Shown: one piece after another, positions 41,511 to 50,440 of the stretch
How positions within the stretch are numbered: the stretch's first letter is position 1
How the letters are laid out: each line of letters starts with the position of its first letter
Source of the DNA: Paenibacillus pabuli NBRC 13638
GTDB taxonomy: Bacteria > Bacillota > Bacilli > Paenibacillales > Paenibacillaceae
DNA length: 64,000 nt
Direction: 5' to 3'
Assembly (NCBI RefSeq): GCF_001514495.1
Contig: NZ_BCNM01000007.1
Span: 62,001 to 126,000, forward strand
Notes under the pieces: model-generated
The model's input: the letters and a program-made list of their open reading frames with translations, nothing else
Database searches by the model: none
What the model was told of the DNA's origin: nothing
Made by a program: the position numbers and the translations under genes

Positions 41511-43952
41511 ATGAGTACAACGAAAAAACTGGTGCTGGTCGGCAATGGTATGGCAGGTATTCGTACAATTGAACATATTCTAAAACTTGCTCCGCATGCT
41601 TATGAAATTACGGTTTTCGGTGCTGAGCCGCACCCCAACTACAATCGCATCATGCTCTCCTCTGTACTGGCAGGTGGCACGAGCATTGAAGATATCGTAA
41701 TCAACGAATGGAGCTGGTATGAAGATAACGGCATTCGGGTATACCCAGGCGATCCTGTCATTAGGATCAATGCCGAGCGCAAGGAAGTGGTCTCCCAGGC
41801 AGGTGTCCGTGCGTCTTATGATGAGCTGATTCTGGCAACAGGATCACAGGCATTCATTCTGCCTTTACCTGGAGCAGACAAGGAAGGTGTCATTGGTTTC
41901 CGTGATATCAAAGACTGTGAGACGATGATGGCTGCCTCGCAAAAGTATCGCAAAGCTGCAGTTATTGGAGGTGGCCTGCTTGGACTGGAAGCTGCACGCG
42001 GCTTGCTCAATCTGGGCATGGACGTTACGGTCATCCACATTAACGGACATCTGATGGACCGGAATCTGGATTTGCCAGCTGGTCTGATGCTCCAGCGGGA
42101 GCTTGAGGCACAGGGGATGAAGTTCCTTTTGAACAAACATACCGAAGAAATCACAGGCAAACATCGTGTTAAAGCCATTCGTTTCACCGACCAAACGGTG
42201 CTTGAAGCCGATCTCGTCGTCATGGCCGTCGGAATAAGGCCGCAGGTTGAACTGGCCCGTCAGGCCGGATTGAACGTGAGCCGGGGTGTCATCGTTGATG
42301 ATTATATGAATACAAGTATTCCAGGCATCTCGGCAGTCGGTGAATGTGCAGAGCACCGCGGCATTGCGTATGGATTGGTGGCCCCATTGTATGAACAGGG
42401 GATGGTCCTGGCCAAACGTCTGGCGGGTGCAGCGACTGAAGGATATGAAGGGTCAGTGACTTCGACCAAGCTGAAGGTTTCCGGTGTGGATGTATTCTCT
42501 GCAGGACAATTCAAGGATGCGGCAGATACCCGCAGTATTCGTATACAGGATGATGTGGATGGAGTCTATAAAAAGATGGTCATGAAAGACGGTCAGCTGA
42601 TTGGAGCTGTACTATTCGGGGATACAACAGATGGCGCCTCCCTCTTCTCTCTCATTAAAAGTGGTGAGAACATTAGTGGACGCGAAAAAGAAATATTGCT
42701 CGGGGTATCGGCCGGAGGTTCAGGATCTGGTCCATCGGTAGCTGAGCGCATGGCAGCTATGCCAGATGATGAAATTGTCTGCGGTTGTAATGGTGTCACA
42801 AAATCTGCCATCGGTGATGCAGTACTGAACAAGGGATGCAACACGCTGGGTGCCATTAAGTCTTGTACCAAAGCTTCTGCGTCCTGTGGAGGATGTAAAC
42901 CGATTGTGGAATCCCTGCTCGTCCATTATGCAGGTGATGCTGTGGGTGAACAGGTGAAGGAAGGCATCTGTGGTTGTACCTCCTATGACCGTGACGAGAT
43001 TGTTGCCCAGATCAAGGAGATGGGACTGAAAACCGTGAAGGAAGTTATGAATGTACTCGGTTGGAATGAGCCTGAAGGCTGCTCCAAATGCCGTCCATCC
43101 CTCAACTATTATCTCGGCATGATCTGGCCGACCGAATATGAGGATGAACGAGTATCCAAATTCACGAATGAGAGGTATCACGCCAACATTCAGAAAGACG
43201 GCACCTATTCTGTTATTCCACGGATCTATGGCGGTGTCACTTCCCCGGCAGAGTTAATGAAGATTGCCGCAGTTGCAGAGAAATACGATGTACCCATGGT
43301 GAAATTCACGGGTGGGCAAAGGCTCGATCTGCTCGGTGTACAGAAGGAAAATCTGCCGAAGATTTGGGAAGAGCTTGATATGCCTTCCGGCTTCGGTTAT
43401 GGCAAGGCACTGCGAACCGTCAAGACTTGTGTCGGCAACACCTTCTGCCGATTCGGAACACAGGATTCCATTGAGATGGGCATTCGTCTGGAGAAAAAAC
43501 TCGACAAGATGGTCGCTCCTGCCAAAGTGAAACTCGCTGTCTCAGGTTGTCCACGGAACTGTGCGGAGGCAACGATTAAGGATCTCGGTGTTGTTGCCAT
43601 TGACGGAGCATGGGAACTGCATGTCGGTGGCAACGGTGGCGTTAAGGTCCGTGCAGCCGAGCTGTTATGTACGGTGAAGACGGACGCTGAAGTGGAAGAG
43701 TGGACGTACGCCTACCTCCAATATTATAGAGAGAACGCACGATGGAATGAGAGAACAGCGGCTTGGATTGAACGGGTCGGTCTGGATCATGTAAAAAAAG
43801 CACTGGAAGACCGAGACGTACGTCTCGCACTGGTAGAAAGACTTGAACTTACCCTGGGTCGCACCGTCGATCCGTGGAAAGAGATCATTGAAGACGAGAA
43901 ACTGCGTAAAAACTTCACCCCACTCGCTGGCACACAGCCGGCAGCCCACTAG
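41511..43952 (+). CDS. nirB: Assimilatory nitrite reductase [NAD(P)H], large subunit
   Basis: 813 residues. It reduces nitrite to ammonium with NAD(P)H, FAD, siroheme and iron-sulfur centres. The FAD/NAD domains come first (LVLVGNGMAGIRTIEHIL; VIGGGLLGLEAARGL). Two BFD-type [2Fe-2S] regions follow (CGCNGVTKSAIGDAVLNKGC...CGGC and CGCTSYDRDEI...GCSKC). The siroheme domain contains TCVGNTFCRFGTQDS and SGCPRNCAEATIKDLGVV, whose four Cys bind the [4Fe-4S]/siroheme pair. The ATG at 41511 has AAGGGGG about 10 bases upstream. It is first in the nirB-nirD-nirC-cobA operon behind an ANTAR-type leader. The B. subtilis counterpart is nasD. Confidence 0.96.
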   Translation: MSTTKKLVLVGNGMAGIRTIEHILKLAPHAYEITVFGAEPHPNYNRIMLSSVLAGGTSIEDIVINEWSWYEDNGIRVYPGDPVIRINAERKEVVSQAGVRASYDELILATGSQAFILPLPGADKEGVIGFRDIKDCETMMAASQKYRKAAVIGGGLLGLEAARGLLNLGMDVTVIHINGHLMDRNLDLPAGLMLQRELEAQGMKFLLNKHTEEITGKHRVKAIRFTDQTVLEADLVVMAVGIRPQVELARQAGLNVSRGVIVDDYMNTSIPGISAVGECAEHRGIAYGLVAPLYEQGMVLAKRLAGAATEGYEGSVTSTKLKVSGVDVFSAGQFKDAADTRSIRIQDDVDGVYKKMVMKDGQLIGAVLFGDTTDGASLFSLIKSGENISGREKEILLGVSAGGSGSGPSVAERMAAMPDDEIVCGCNGVTKSAIGDAVLNKGCNTLGAIKSCTKASASCGGCKPIVESLLVHYAGDAVGEQVKEGICGCTSYDRDEIVAQIKEMGLKTVKEVMNVLGWNEPEGCSKCRPSLNYYLGMIWPTEYEDERVSKFTNERYHANIQKDGTYSVIPRIYGGVTSPAELMKIAAVAEKYDVPMVKFTGGQRLDLLGVQKENLPKIWEELDMPSGFGYGKALRTVKTCVGNTFCRFGTQDSIEMGIRLEKKLDKMVAPAKVKLAVSGCPRNCAEATIKDLGVVAIDGAWELHVGGNGGVKVRAAELLCTVKTDAEVEEWTYAYLQYYRENARWNERTAAWIERVGLDHVKKALEDRDVRLALVERLELTLGRTVDPWKEIIEDEKLRKNFTPLAGTQPAAH

Positions 43953-43968
43953 AAGAGGAGGATCAGCG

Positions 43969-44286
43969 ATGAACCGATTGCGAATTGGACACCTTGCGGA
44001 TATTGATGAAAAGGGCTCACGAACATTTAAGGTACAGGATACCGAAATTGCCGTCTTCAAACTGAGTGACGGAAGTCTGCGCGCTGTAGAGAATCGCTGC
44101 CCCCACAAAGGCGGCAGACTGTCCGAAGGCATGGTATGCGGGACGGCAGTCCACTGCCCCCTTCATGACTGGAAGATTGATCTTCGCAGCGGCAAGGTAC
44201 ACGAACCGGATGAAGGTTGCCTGAACACGTACCCGACAGAAGTGGACGGAAACAGCGGAGAAATCTACATTACCATTGCAGGCTAA
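43969..44286 (+). CDS. nirD: Nitrite reductase small subunit, Rieske type
   Basis: 105 residues. A Rieske [2Fe-2S]-like domain with both ligand pairs present: CPHKGG (Cys44, His46) and CPLHDW (Cys63, His66). It is the partner of the large subunit, equivalent to NasE. AGAGGAGG precedes the ATG at 43969, 16 bases after nirB; an open frame further upstream overlaps nirB and is not used. Confidence 0.95.
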   Translation: MNRLRIGHLADIDEKGSRTFKVQDTEIAVFKLSDGSLRAVENRCPHKGGRLSEGMVCGTAVHCPLHDWKIDLRSGKVHEPDEGCLNTYPTEVDGNSGEIYITIAG

Positions 44287-44323
44287 ATGATAAGGTTACC
44301 CTGACATCAAGGAGGAGTACGCT

Positions 44324-45205
44324 ATGGATTTTGTTAAACCGGCAGAAGTGCTGCAATCGATGGTCGAAGCAGGAGAAAGCAAAGCCCGAATGAACCGGGT
44401 ACAGATGCTGATCCGAGGTTTTTTGGCGGGAGCCATCCTTGCCTTTGCAACGACCTTGGCGTATACCGCTGTATCTCAAACTTCCGTTGGTTTGGCAGGT
44501 GCATTGATTTTCCCGGCAGGGTTCGTTATTATCATTCTGCTGGGGCTTGAACTCGTAACCGGCAGCTTTGCCCTAATCCCGCTCGCGGTGATGAAGCGCA
44601 AAGTCAGTGTGACGGATATGCTGAGCAATTACTTCTGGGTCATTGCAGGCCATGTGATCGGATGTTTATTCTATGCTCTATTATATGGGCTGACTCTCAC
44701 CAAAATGGGGACGGATATGAGCAATCCGCTCATCCAAACGCTAATCCAGACCAGTGAAGCCAAAACACTCGGGTATCAACACCTGGGCGGAGCAGGTATT
44801 GCTCTTGTAATTATCAAAGCCATTCTATGTAACTGGATGGTTACTCTCGGTGCAGTCATGGCGATGACCTCCACTTCTACCCTCGGCAAAATTGCGGCGA
44901 TGTGGCTGCCCATTACTATATTTTTCGCACAAGGTTTCGAACACGCTGTAGTGAACATGTTTGTCATTCCGGCAGGCATGATGCTGGGTGCTGATGTCAG
45001 TATTGGAGACTGGTGGCTGTGGAATCAGATTCCCGTGCTGGCGGGCAATTTCATTGGCGGAGCCATATTTACAGGCTTTGGCCTTTATGCAGCTCATCGA
45101 TGGGGAAGTCCTGCCAAGCTTTCATCCACACTGGCAACCATTCCAGGCGGCCGTTCGAGACTGACCAGCCCTGATACTGCATCCAAGCTGGGGACACGAT
45201 CATGA
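44324..45205 (+). CDS. nirC: Nitrite/formate channel, FNT family (NirC)
   Basis: 293 residues with six membrane helices. FNT hallmarks are present: AGALIFPAGFVIIILLGLELVTGSFALIPLAVM, AILCNWMVTLGAVMAM and GFEHAVVNMFVIPAG, whose His lies in the pore. In this operon it would import or export nitrite. The C-terminal tail of about 30 residues is polar and longer than in NirC of enterobacteria. AAGGAGGAG precedes the ATG. Its stop overlaps the cobA start. Confidence 0.93.
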   Translation: MDFVKPAEVLQSMVEAGESKARMNRVQMLIRGFLAGAILAFATTLAYTAVSQTSVGLAGALIFPAGFVIIILLGLELVTGSFALIPLAVMKRKVSVTDMLSNYFWVIAGHVIGCLFYALLYGLTLTKMGTDMSNPLIQTLIQTSEAKTLGYQHLGGAGIALVIIKAILCNWMVTLGAVMAMTSTSTLGKIAAMWLPITIFFAQGFEHAVVNMFVIPAGMMLGADVSIGDWWLWNQIPVLAGNFIGGAIFTGFGLYAAHRWGSPAKLSSTLATIPGGRSRLTSPDTASKLGTRS

Positions 45206-45972
45206 GCCAGGGTCTGGTAAGTATCGTTGGTGCAGGTCCTGGAGATCCGGAGCTGATTACGGTAAAAGCTCTGAAACGTATCCAGTCCGCAGATGTCATC
45301 CTGTATGATCGACTTGTTAGTGATCAGTTGCTCGCAGAGGCCCGTGAAGGAACGCTCCGCATTTACTGCGGCAAAGCTCCGGGTCTGCATGCAATGACTC
45401 AGGAAATGATCGGACGCATACTGGCTGCGCATGCCGCTGAAGGTAAACAGGTGGTTCGACTCAAGGGCGGCGATCCATTCATCTTTGGGCGTGGAGGTGA
45501 GGAAGCTATTGTCCTTGCACAAGCCGGGATTCCATTCGAGGTCATTCCGGGCATCACTTCAGCTGTGGGTACATCCGCTTCATCTTTTATTCCGTTAACC
45601 CATCGCGGAGTGGCTTCCTCCTTCGCATGTGTAACCGGAACCGGCAGCGACGGAAACGTATCCTCTGTCCGTTGGGACCTGCTCGCCCATAGTGTAGACA
45701 CTCTGGTGATCTACATGGGCATCAGTCAACTGCCCCAGATCCAGCACGAATTGCTTCACCATGGCAAAAGCGGCTGCACACCAGCAGCGCTGATTGAACG
45801 AGGCACCACCTCGCAGGAGCGAATTATTACAGGTACACTTGCCGAGCTTCATTCACTCGCCCTGTCGCAGAACGTGAGTAATCCGGCGTTAATCATGATT
45901 GGAGAGGCTGTTCGTGTACGTGAACAGGTCCTTCAACTACAGCTGGCGGCCAACACCTCCCTGACAGGGTAA
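45202..45972 (+). CDS. cobA: Uroporphyrinogen-III C-methyltransferase (siroheme synthesis)
   Basis: 256 residues. It adds two methyl groups from SAM to uroporphyrinogen III to make precorrin-2, the siroheme precursor needed by NirB. VSIVGAGPGDPELITVKALKRIQSADVILYDRLVS is the family signature, with VVRLKGGDPFIFGRGGEEA and EVIPGITSAVGTSASSFIPLTHRG. It lacks the N-terminal dehydrogenase/ferrochelatase domain of CysG, so those steps are encoded elsewhere. The start overlaps nirC by 4 bases (ATGA). In B. subtilis the equivalent gene is nasF. Confidence 0.95.
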   Translation: MSQGLVSIVGAGPGDPELITVKALKRIQSADVILYDRLVSDQLLAEAREGTLRIYCGKAPGLHAMTQEMIGRILAAHAAEGKQVVRLKGGDPFIFGRGGEEAIVLAQAGIPFEVIPGITSAVGTSASSFIPLTHRGVASSFACVTGTGSDGNVSSVRWDLLAHSVDTLVIYMGISQLPQIQHELLHHGKSGCTPAALIERGTTSQERIITGTLAELHSLALSQNVSNPALIMIGEAVRVREQVLQLQLAANTSLTG

Positions 45973-45988
45973 CTGAAATCTACCTTAT

Positions 45989-46627
45989 CTAATCCAACAT
46001 CATACGTTCATGAATCGTCCGACCCTTCTGCCCTGGTTCAATCAGCAGACGGGTCGGTTTGATGTTAATTAATGCTGTCAGCTGCTCTCCCATGTAATGT
46101 GCCGAATATTTGAATCCGATCTCGGCCCAGTGCATAATGACACCAACCGTTGCAGAAACAAGATAACTCAGCATGATGTCATAATTAATGGTGTACTCAC
46201 TGTCTTCAGTTACGAGAATGAAGTCTTCCGTTAGATAGGTGCGGAACATGTTACTTAACCGGGAAGCCATATCACTGTGCATCATCATTAAGGCCCGAAA
46301 AATATCCTGATGAGCTTCGATATATTCAAACACCGGCATCGTGGATGGCAGCAATGCCGTCATATCCACTTCCTTCAACTTCGCGTAAGGCTCTGCATAA
46401 GCTTGTCCCACACCCTGCATGAAATCATCCAAAATAAATTGCAGCAGCTCCGGTTTGCCAGGAAAATGCAAATAAAAAGTTCCCCTGTTATAGTCCGCCC
46501 GCTCCGTAATATCCCGGATGGTGACGGCGTCAGCTCCCTTTTCCAATATCAATGTAACCGCTGCCGCAATGATGGCATCCTGCGTTCTTCGTGCTCTCCG
46601 ATCCTGAGGATGTTCGATAATCAACAT
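45989..46627 (-). CDS. TetR-family repressor
   Basis: 212 residues. The N-terminal helix-turn-helix reads AIIAAAVTLILEKGADAVTIRDITERADYNRGTFYLHFPGKPELL, standard for TetR. The C-terminal ligand domain resembles the TetR_C group with FRALMMMHSDM and GVIMHWAEIGFKYSAHYMGEQL. The ATG at 46627 has GGAGG 5 bases upstream; a GTG at 46633 is also in frame. It is divergent from an SDR gene, its likely target, and convergent with cobA. Confidence 0.88.
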   Translation of the reverse strand: MLIIEHPQDRRARRTQDAIIAAAVTLILEKGADAVTIRDITERADYNRGTFYLHFPGKPELLQFILDDFMQGVGQAYAEPYAKLKEVDMTALLPSTMPVFEYIEAHQDIFRALMMMHSDMASRLSNMFRTYLTEDFILVTEDSEYTINYDIMLSYLVSATVGVIMHWAEIGFKYSAHYMGEQLTALINIKPTRLLIEPGQKGRTIHERMMLD

Positions 46628-46822
46628 TTCCACCTCCTTTGTCCATTATTGTAACCTAATTGAACACCGCTTACATCTCTGTCCGATAGCAGACATATGC
46701 GCTGTCAATGATGATTGTCACATTCCTATGTATATCTTAACATTAAGACAGGAACGATAGACGACAGGTTGAATGTTTTCTCTTCATTAACCTGATCCCC
46801 ATTCATAAGGAGCGAATAAATC

Positions 46823-47590
46823 ATGAGTACAGCATATACCCAAACAGCCGTCATTACTGGAGCAGCCGGAGGCATTGGTAAAGAACTGGCACGTCGTCTC
46901 GCTGAACGCAAAATTAATCTGGTGCTGGTCGATCTGAACGAAGAAGCCATTCAGCAAACGATCACAGATCTGGGTCTCGACAAAGAACACGTCATTGCGG
47001 TAAAAGCGAACGTGTCTCAGGAAGCAGACGTAAAAAACTATGTTCAGCAAGCGCTTGATACATTTGGCAGAATCGATTATTTCGCCAACAATGCCGGGAT
47101 TGAAGGTCCGACGGGGCTAATCGAAGACCTGAGCGTTGAAGCACTCGACCTTGTATATAACGTCAACGTGCGCGGCGTATTCCTTGGCTTGCAGAATGTG
47201 ATCCCGGTCATGAAAAAACAAAAATCCGGTGCAATTCTGAATACGTCTTCCCTCGCAGGTCTAATGGGCGCTCCTGCCGTATCTCCTTATATCATGTCCA
47301 AACATGCCGTTGTTGGTCTTACCCGTACAGCAGCCAATGAACTTGCGCCTTACGGTATCCGGGTTAACGCCGTATTGCCAGGAACGATCAACACACGCAT
47401 GATGCGTCAAATCGAAGCAAACTCCGGTAATGTGGAAGATTATCAATCCGCTACCGTAGCGAGCATTCCGATGGGCCGGTACGGTGAGCCGGAAGAAGTC
47501 GCAGCGATCATGAACTTCCTGTTGTCCGAAGAGGCTTCGTATGTGACAGCTTCGCTCTACACTGTAGATGGCGGTATGATGGGTCAATAA
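46823..47590 (+). CDS. Short-chain dehydrogenase/reductase
   Basis: 255 residues, classical SDR. TGAAGGIGKELA binds the cofactor, NNAGI is the structural motif, and Ser in NTSSLAG, Tyr and Lys in SPYIMSKHA form the catalytic set. PGTINTRMM and YVTASLYTVDGGMM close the fold. An Asp at the end of the second strand (LVDLN) suggests NAD rather than NADP. The substrate is unknown. AAGGAG precedes the ATG. Divergent from the TetR gene. Confidence 0.9.
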   Translation: MSTAYTQTAVITGAAGGIGKELARRLAERKINLVLVDLNEEAIQQTITDLGLDKEHVIAVKANVSQEADVKNYVQQALDTFGRIDYFANNAGIEGPTGLIEDLSVEALDLVYNVNVRGVFLGLQNVIPVMKKQKSGAILNTSSLAGLMGAPAVSPYIMSKHAVVGLTRTAANELAPYGIRVNAVLPGTINTRMMRQIEANSGNVEDYQSATVASIPMGRYGEPEEVAAIMNFLLSEEASYVTASLYTVDGGMMGQ

Positions 47591-47649
47591 AAAGCGGCAC
47601 CGTTGGGCGATCCGAAAGGACGTGCGCGAAGCCGGTCAGTACAATCTAG

Positions 47650-47693
47650 AAAAGACCTCAACACCACTATAACGTGGAGGTTGAGGTCTTTTT
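47650..47693. terminator. Bidirectional terminator after the SDR gene
   Basis: AAAAGACCTCAAC..CCAC pairs with GTGG..GGTTGAGGTCTTTTT around a short loop. Confidence 0.9.
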
Positions 47694-47783
47694 ACTAACT
47701 GGTTCTAAAGAATCCAGGAAGTCTGAATAGCACCGAAAACCCACCTGAATAGCCTCAATCAGGTTCGTTAGATGTTTGCCTTC

Positions 47784-48068
47784 TTAATCCACGTATCCTG
47801 CATGGCCTTTTTCCATCAAGTAGTCCATCTCGGCATCCAGAATGCCTTCAACGGTCAATTCATCCAGCTTCACGTCTTTGCGGCTTAGAATATAGTCGGC
47901 CAGATCATCACCGTCGATATCCACGTCACCTTTGGCATTTTCATGCGCCTTGTTAATGTACGCTTGCTCATGCTTCAAAACAAGGGCGATATTCGCTTGG
48001 CTCGCCTTGGTCTTCTTCGCAATATACTCCATCATTTCCTGTTCGTTAATCGCATTTGTTTCAGTCAC
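47784..48068 (-). CDS. Small acidic conserved-looking protein, function unknown
   Basis: 94 residues, acidic and largely helical, without Cys, signal peptide or membrane helix. It begins MTETNAINEQEMMEYIAKK and has a DVDIDGDDLADYIL segment and LTVEGILDAEMDYLMEKG. I do not recognise a family. The start is GTG with AAGGAG 12 bases upstream. It stands alone between the SDR terminator and the two-component system. Confidence 0.7.
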   Translation of the reverse strand: MTETNAINEQEMMEYIAKKTKASQANIALVLKHEQAYINKAHENAKGDVDIDGDDLADYILSRKDVKLDELTVEGILDAEMDYLMEKGHAGYVD

Positions 48069-48211
48069 GTTCTCTGTCAGCTCCTTGATTCATACATACT
48101 GTTGCCATTGTAGCATAGGTTAACCCATTACAGGCAGAACTTATGCCTGACGAGCGTTAACTCTTTTTCCAGTCCCGTATTCCGCAATTGTAATCAACTA
48201 TATCTTCAGCT

Positions 48212-49513
48212 TTAGGACAAGCGGACGTAGAATGTCGCACCTTCACCTACAACACTGCGAGCATAAATCTCGCCTTTGTGCTGATCCACAATCGAACGCG
48301 CAATCGCCAAACCAAGTCCGTGTCCCCCATGTTTGCGTGCTCTGGAGGCATCGGTACGATAAAATCGGTCAAAAATCCGGTCCAGATGTTCCGGCGCGAT
48401 GCCGTCCCCTGTATTGGAAACTGCCAGCACGACCTCATGGTTCTGTTTCTTCAGCGATACGTTGACCGATCCTTTGGGTCTGGAGTATTTCACGGCGTTA
48501 TCCAGCAGGATCAAAATGACCTGTTTAATCTGTTCGCTGTTCCCATGAACCATGAGCTGTGGTTCAATGCTGTAATCCAGTGATATATTTTTCTCAAAAA
48601 TGACCGCTTCCATTGTCAGAATAATCGTTTCAACTGCATCACTCATATTAAATCGGGAGTGAATCATCGAGGCACGCGAATCGTCAATTTGAGTCAGATA
48701 CAACAGATCATTCGTCAGTCCAGACATGCGTTCCGTCTCTGACTTGATGTAATGCAGCCATTTGGCCTGATTCTCAATCGTATCCTCCCGGTTCGCGAGC
48801 AGGACATCTGTATTGGTGTTAATAATTGCAAGCGGCGTTTTCAGTTCATGCGAGGCATCGGCAATAAACTGCTTCTGCTTCTCGAACGCTTCCTTCACCG
48901 GGGCGATGGAACGATTGGCAAAATAGCGGCTTAGAAAGTAGATGACGATAACCATAACCAATCCGACAACTGCAAACGTATAGATCAGGTTTGTGAGAAT
49001 ACCCTGTTGAGCCGTCACATCAATGAAAACAATCATGTGCCCATTGCTACTTGGGTCAATCACATAAGCCCAAGCTGTCCCATCCAGTGAAAATTGGCCA
49101 GTCTTTCGATCCCCGTCGTTAACTTTATCAACCTTTTGCAGTGCCTCGGTATAGAACGTCTCCTCCATATCAAACCTGGAGTTCGTATCCGTGATCTTCC
49201 ATGCACTGTCCGTCTTGATCATAAACGATATGGAGCGCCCGGGCGGTGAGTTCGGAGCTCCTCCCGGCGCCCCATTTCCAACAGAATCGGATGGTGGTGA
49301 TCCTGCTCCAGCATTCCCTTGATCCCCGCGCGGTACCTTGTTGGAACCGTAAGGATTATGATAGAAATCCGATACTTTGAATAGCTCCATGTTGGTTTCC
49401 CGCTGTACATTCTGGTACGTAATGATATAGATTGTTGCAAAAGCAACCAGCATCATAATTGAAATGGATACCAGGTTCACAATCAGAAATCGATTTCTGA
49501 GTTTCTTGAACAT
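48212..49513 (-). CDS. Sensor histidine kinase (CiaH-like)
   Basis: 433 residues. Membrane helices at about 10-32 and 173-195 enclose an extracellular domain of about 140 residues. That domain starts with a Gly/Pro/Ser-rich, probably flexible stretch (about 55-95). The HisKA motif SHELKTP places the phosphorylated His at 222. The ATPase has LLDNAVKYS, NTGDGIAPEHLDRIFDRFYR and GHGLGLAI. No HAMP domain is evident, as in CiaH. The start overlaps the response regulator stop by one base (TGATG). The divergent operon is the likely target of the system. Confidence 0.92.
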   Translation of the reverse strand: MFKKLRNRFLIVNLVSISIMMLVAFATIYIITYQNVQRETNMELFKVSDFYHNPYGSNKVPRGDQGNAGAGSPPSDSVGNGAPGGAPNSPPGRSISFMIKTDSAWKITDTNSRFDMEETFYTEALQKVDKVNDGDRKTGQFSLDGTAWAYVIDPSSNGHMIVFIDVTAQQGILTNLIYTFAVVGLVMVIVIYFLSRYFANRSIAPVKEAFEKQKQFIADASHELKTPLAIINTNTDVLLANREDTIENQAKWLHYIKSETERMSGLTNDLLYLTQIDDSRASMIHSRFNMSDAVETIILTMEAVIFEKNISLDYSIEPQLMVHGNSEQIKQVILILLDNAVKYSRPKGSVNVSLKKQNHEVVLAVSNTGDGIAPEHLDRIFDRFYRTDASRARKHGGHGLGLAIARSIVDQHKGEIYARSVVGEGATFYVRLS

Positions 49514-50190
49514 CAGGACGTCACCTCAAGTACATACCCCACCCCACGAATCGTATTAATGCGAACTGTGGAGTTCAAGAAGGTCAACTTTTTACGCAAA
49601 AACGAGATGTACACCTCCACGTTGTTATATTCCACTTCCGAATCGAATCCCCACAGCTTCTCGATAATCTGCTCTTTGGAAGTAATGGCCTGTTTGCGCG
49701 TGATTAGCAGTTCCAGCAGTTCATTTTCCTTCAGATTCAGCTTAATCTCCTTGCCTTGAACACTCAGCTTCAGCTGCGTCGTGTTCAGTTCGATATCTCC
49801 AAACTTCAGTGCATCTTCCGGTACAACCTCTCCCTTTCTTCTCAGGGCTGCCCGAATCCGGGCGAGCAATTCCTCCGTGGCAAAGGGCTTTGCTATATAA
49901 TCATCGGCTCCATAATCCAGCCCGGTAACCTTGTCCGACAACTCACCTTTGGCCGTCAGAAGAATAACCGGCGTATGGTTGCCTTCACTGCGCAGTTTTC
50001 TCAATACCGTAATCCCGTCCATTTCCGGCATCATGATGTCAAGCAGCAGCAGATCATAAATGCCGCTCAGCGCATAGTCCAGTCCCTTACTTCCGTCATG
50101 GACCATGTCAACGGAGTAATTGTTTTTCTTCAATATTTGTGACACGGCTTCCGCCAAGTGAACCTCATCTTCCGCAATAAGTATTCTCAT
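49513..50190 (-). CDS. OmpR-family response regulator (CiaR-like)
   Basis: 225 residues. Receiver domain with ED at 7-8, Asp51 (LLLLDIMMPEMDG) and AKPFATEEL; winged-helix domain with LNLKENELLELLITRKQAI, VEVYISFLRKKL and INTIRGVGYVLE. Two matching TTAAG-N5-TTCAAG boxes in the divergent region suggest autoregulation and control of the VTC operon. Cotranscribed with the kinase. Confidence 0.93.
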   Translation of the reverse strand: MRILIAEDEVHLAEAVSQILKKNNYSVDMVHDGSKGLDYALSGIYDLLLLDIMMPEMDGITVLRKLRSEGNHTPVILLTAKGELSDKVTGLDYGADDYIAKPFATEELLARIRAALRRKGEVVPEDALKFGDIELNTTQLKLSVQGKEIKLNLKENELLELLITRKQAITSKEQIIEKLWGFDSEVEYNNVEVYISFLRKKLTFLNSTVRINTIRGVGYVLEVTS

Positions 50191-50266
50191 CGGTTCTTCA
50201 TTCCCTCTGCATGAATTGGTTTCGTTATATGTCGATCTATTATACCAACGATTGTAGCAACCGAAC

Positions 50267-50283
50267 CTTGAATCAATCTTAAT
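50267..50283 (-). promoter_or_regulatory. Candidate CiaR-type box facing the two-component genes
   Basis: On the minus strand ATTAAG-ATTGA-TTCAAG, close to the CiaR pattern NTTAAG-N5-WTTAAG, 77 bases before the regulator start. Confidence 0.5.
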
Positions 50284-50343
50284 TCATTATTTTCGGAGAA
50301 CTATTAAAGGAAGGTAAAAAAAGATTAACGGAATGTAAAATCA

Positions 50344-50360
50344 TTTAAGGTTCATTCAAG
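50344..50360 (+). promoter_or_regulatory. Candidate CiaR-type box and promoter of the VTC operon
   Basis: TTTAAG-GTTCA-TTCAAG on the plus strand. A -10-like TAAGAT (50371-50376) begins 10 bases after the box, the spacing used by activating OmpR-type regulators. Confidence 0.55.
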
Positions 50361-50440
50361 GTTGGCGCTCTAAGATACAGACATGGAAGCAATACACGAT
50401 GAGACAAAACATACAAAACATGACGAAAGGACTGACCCCA

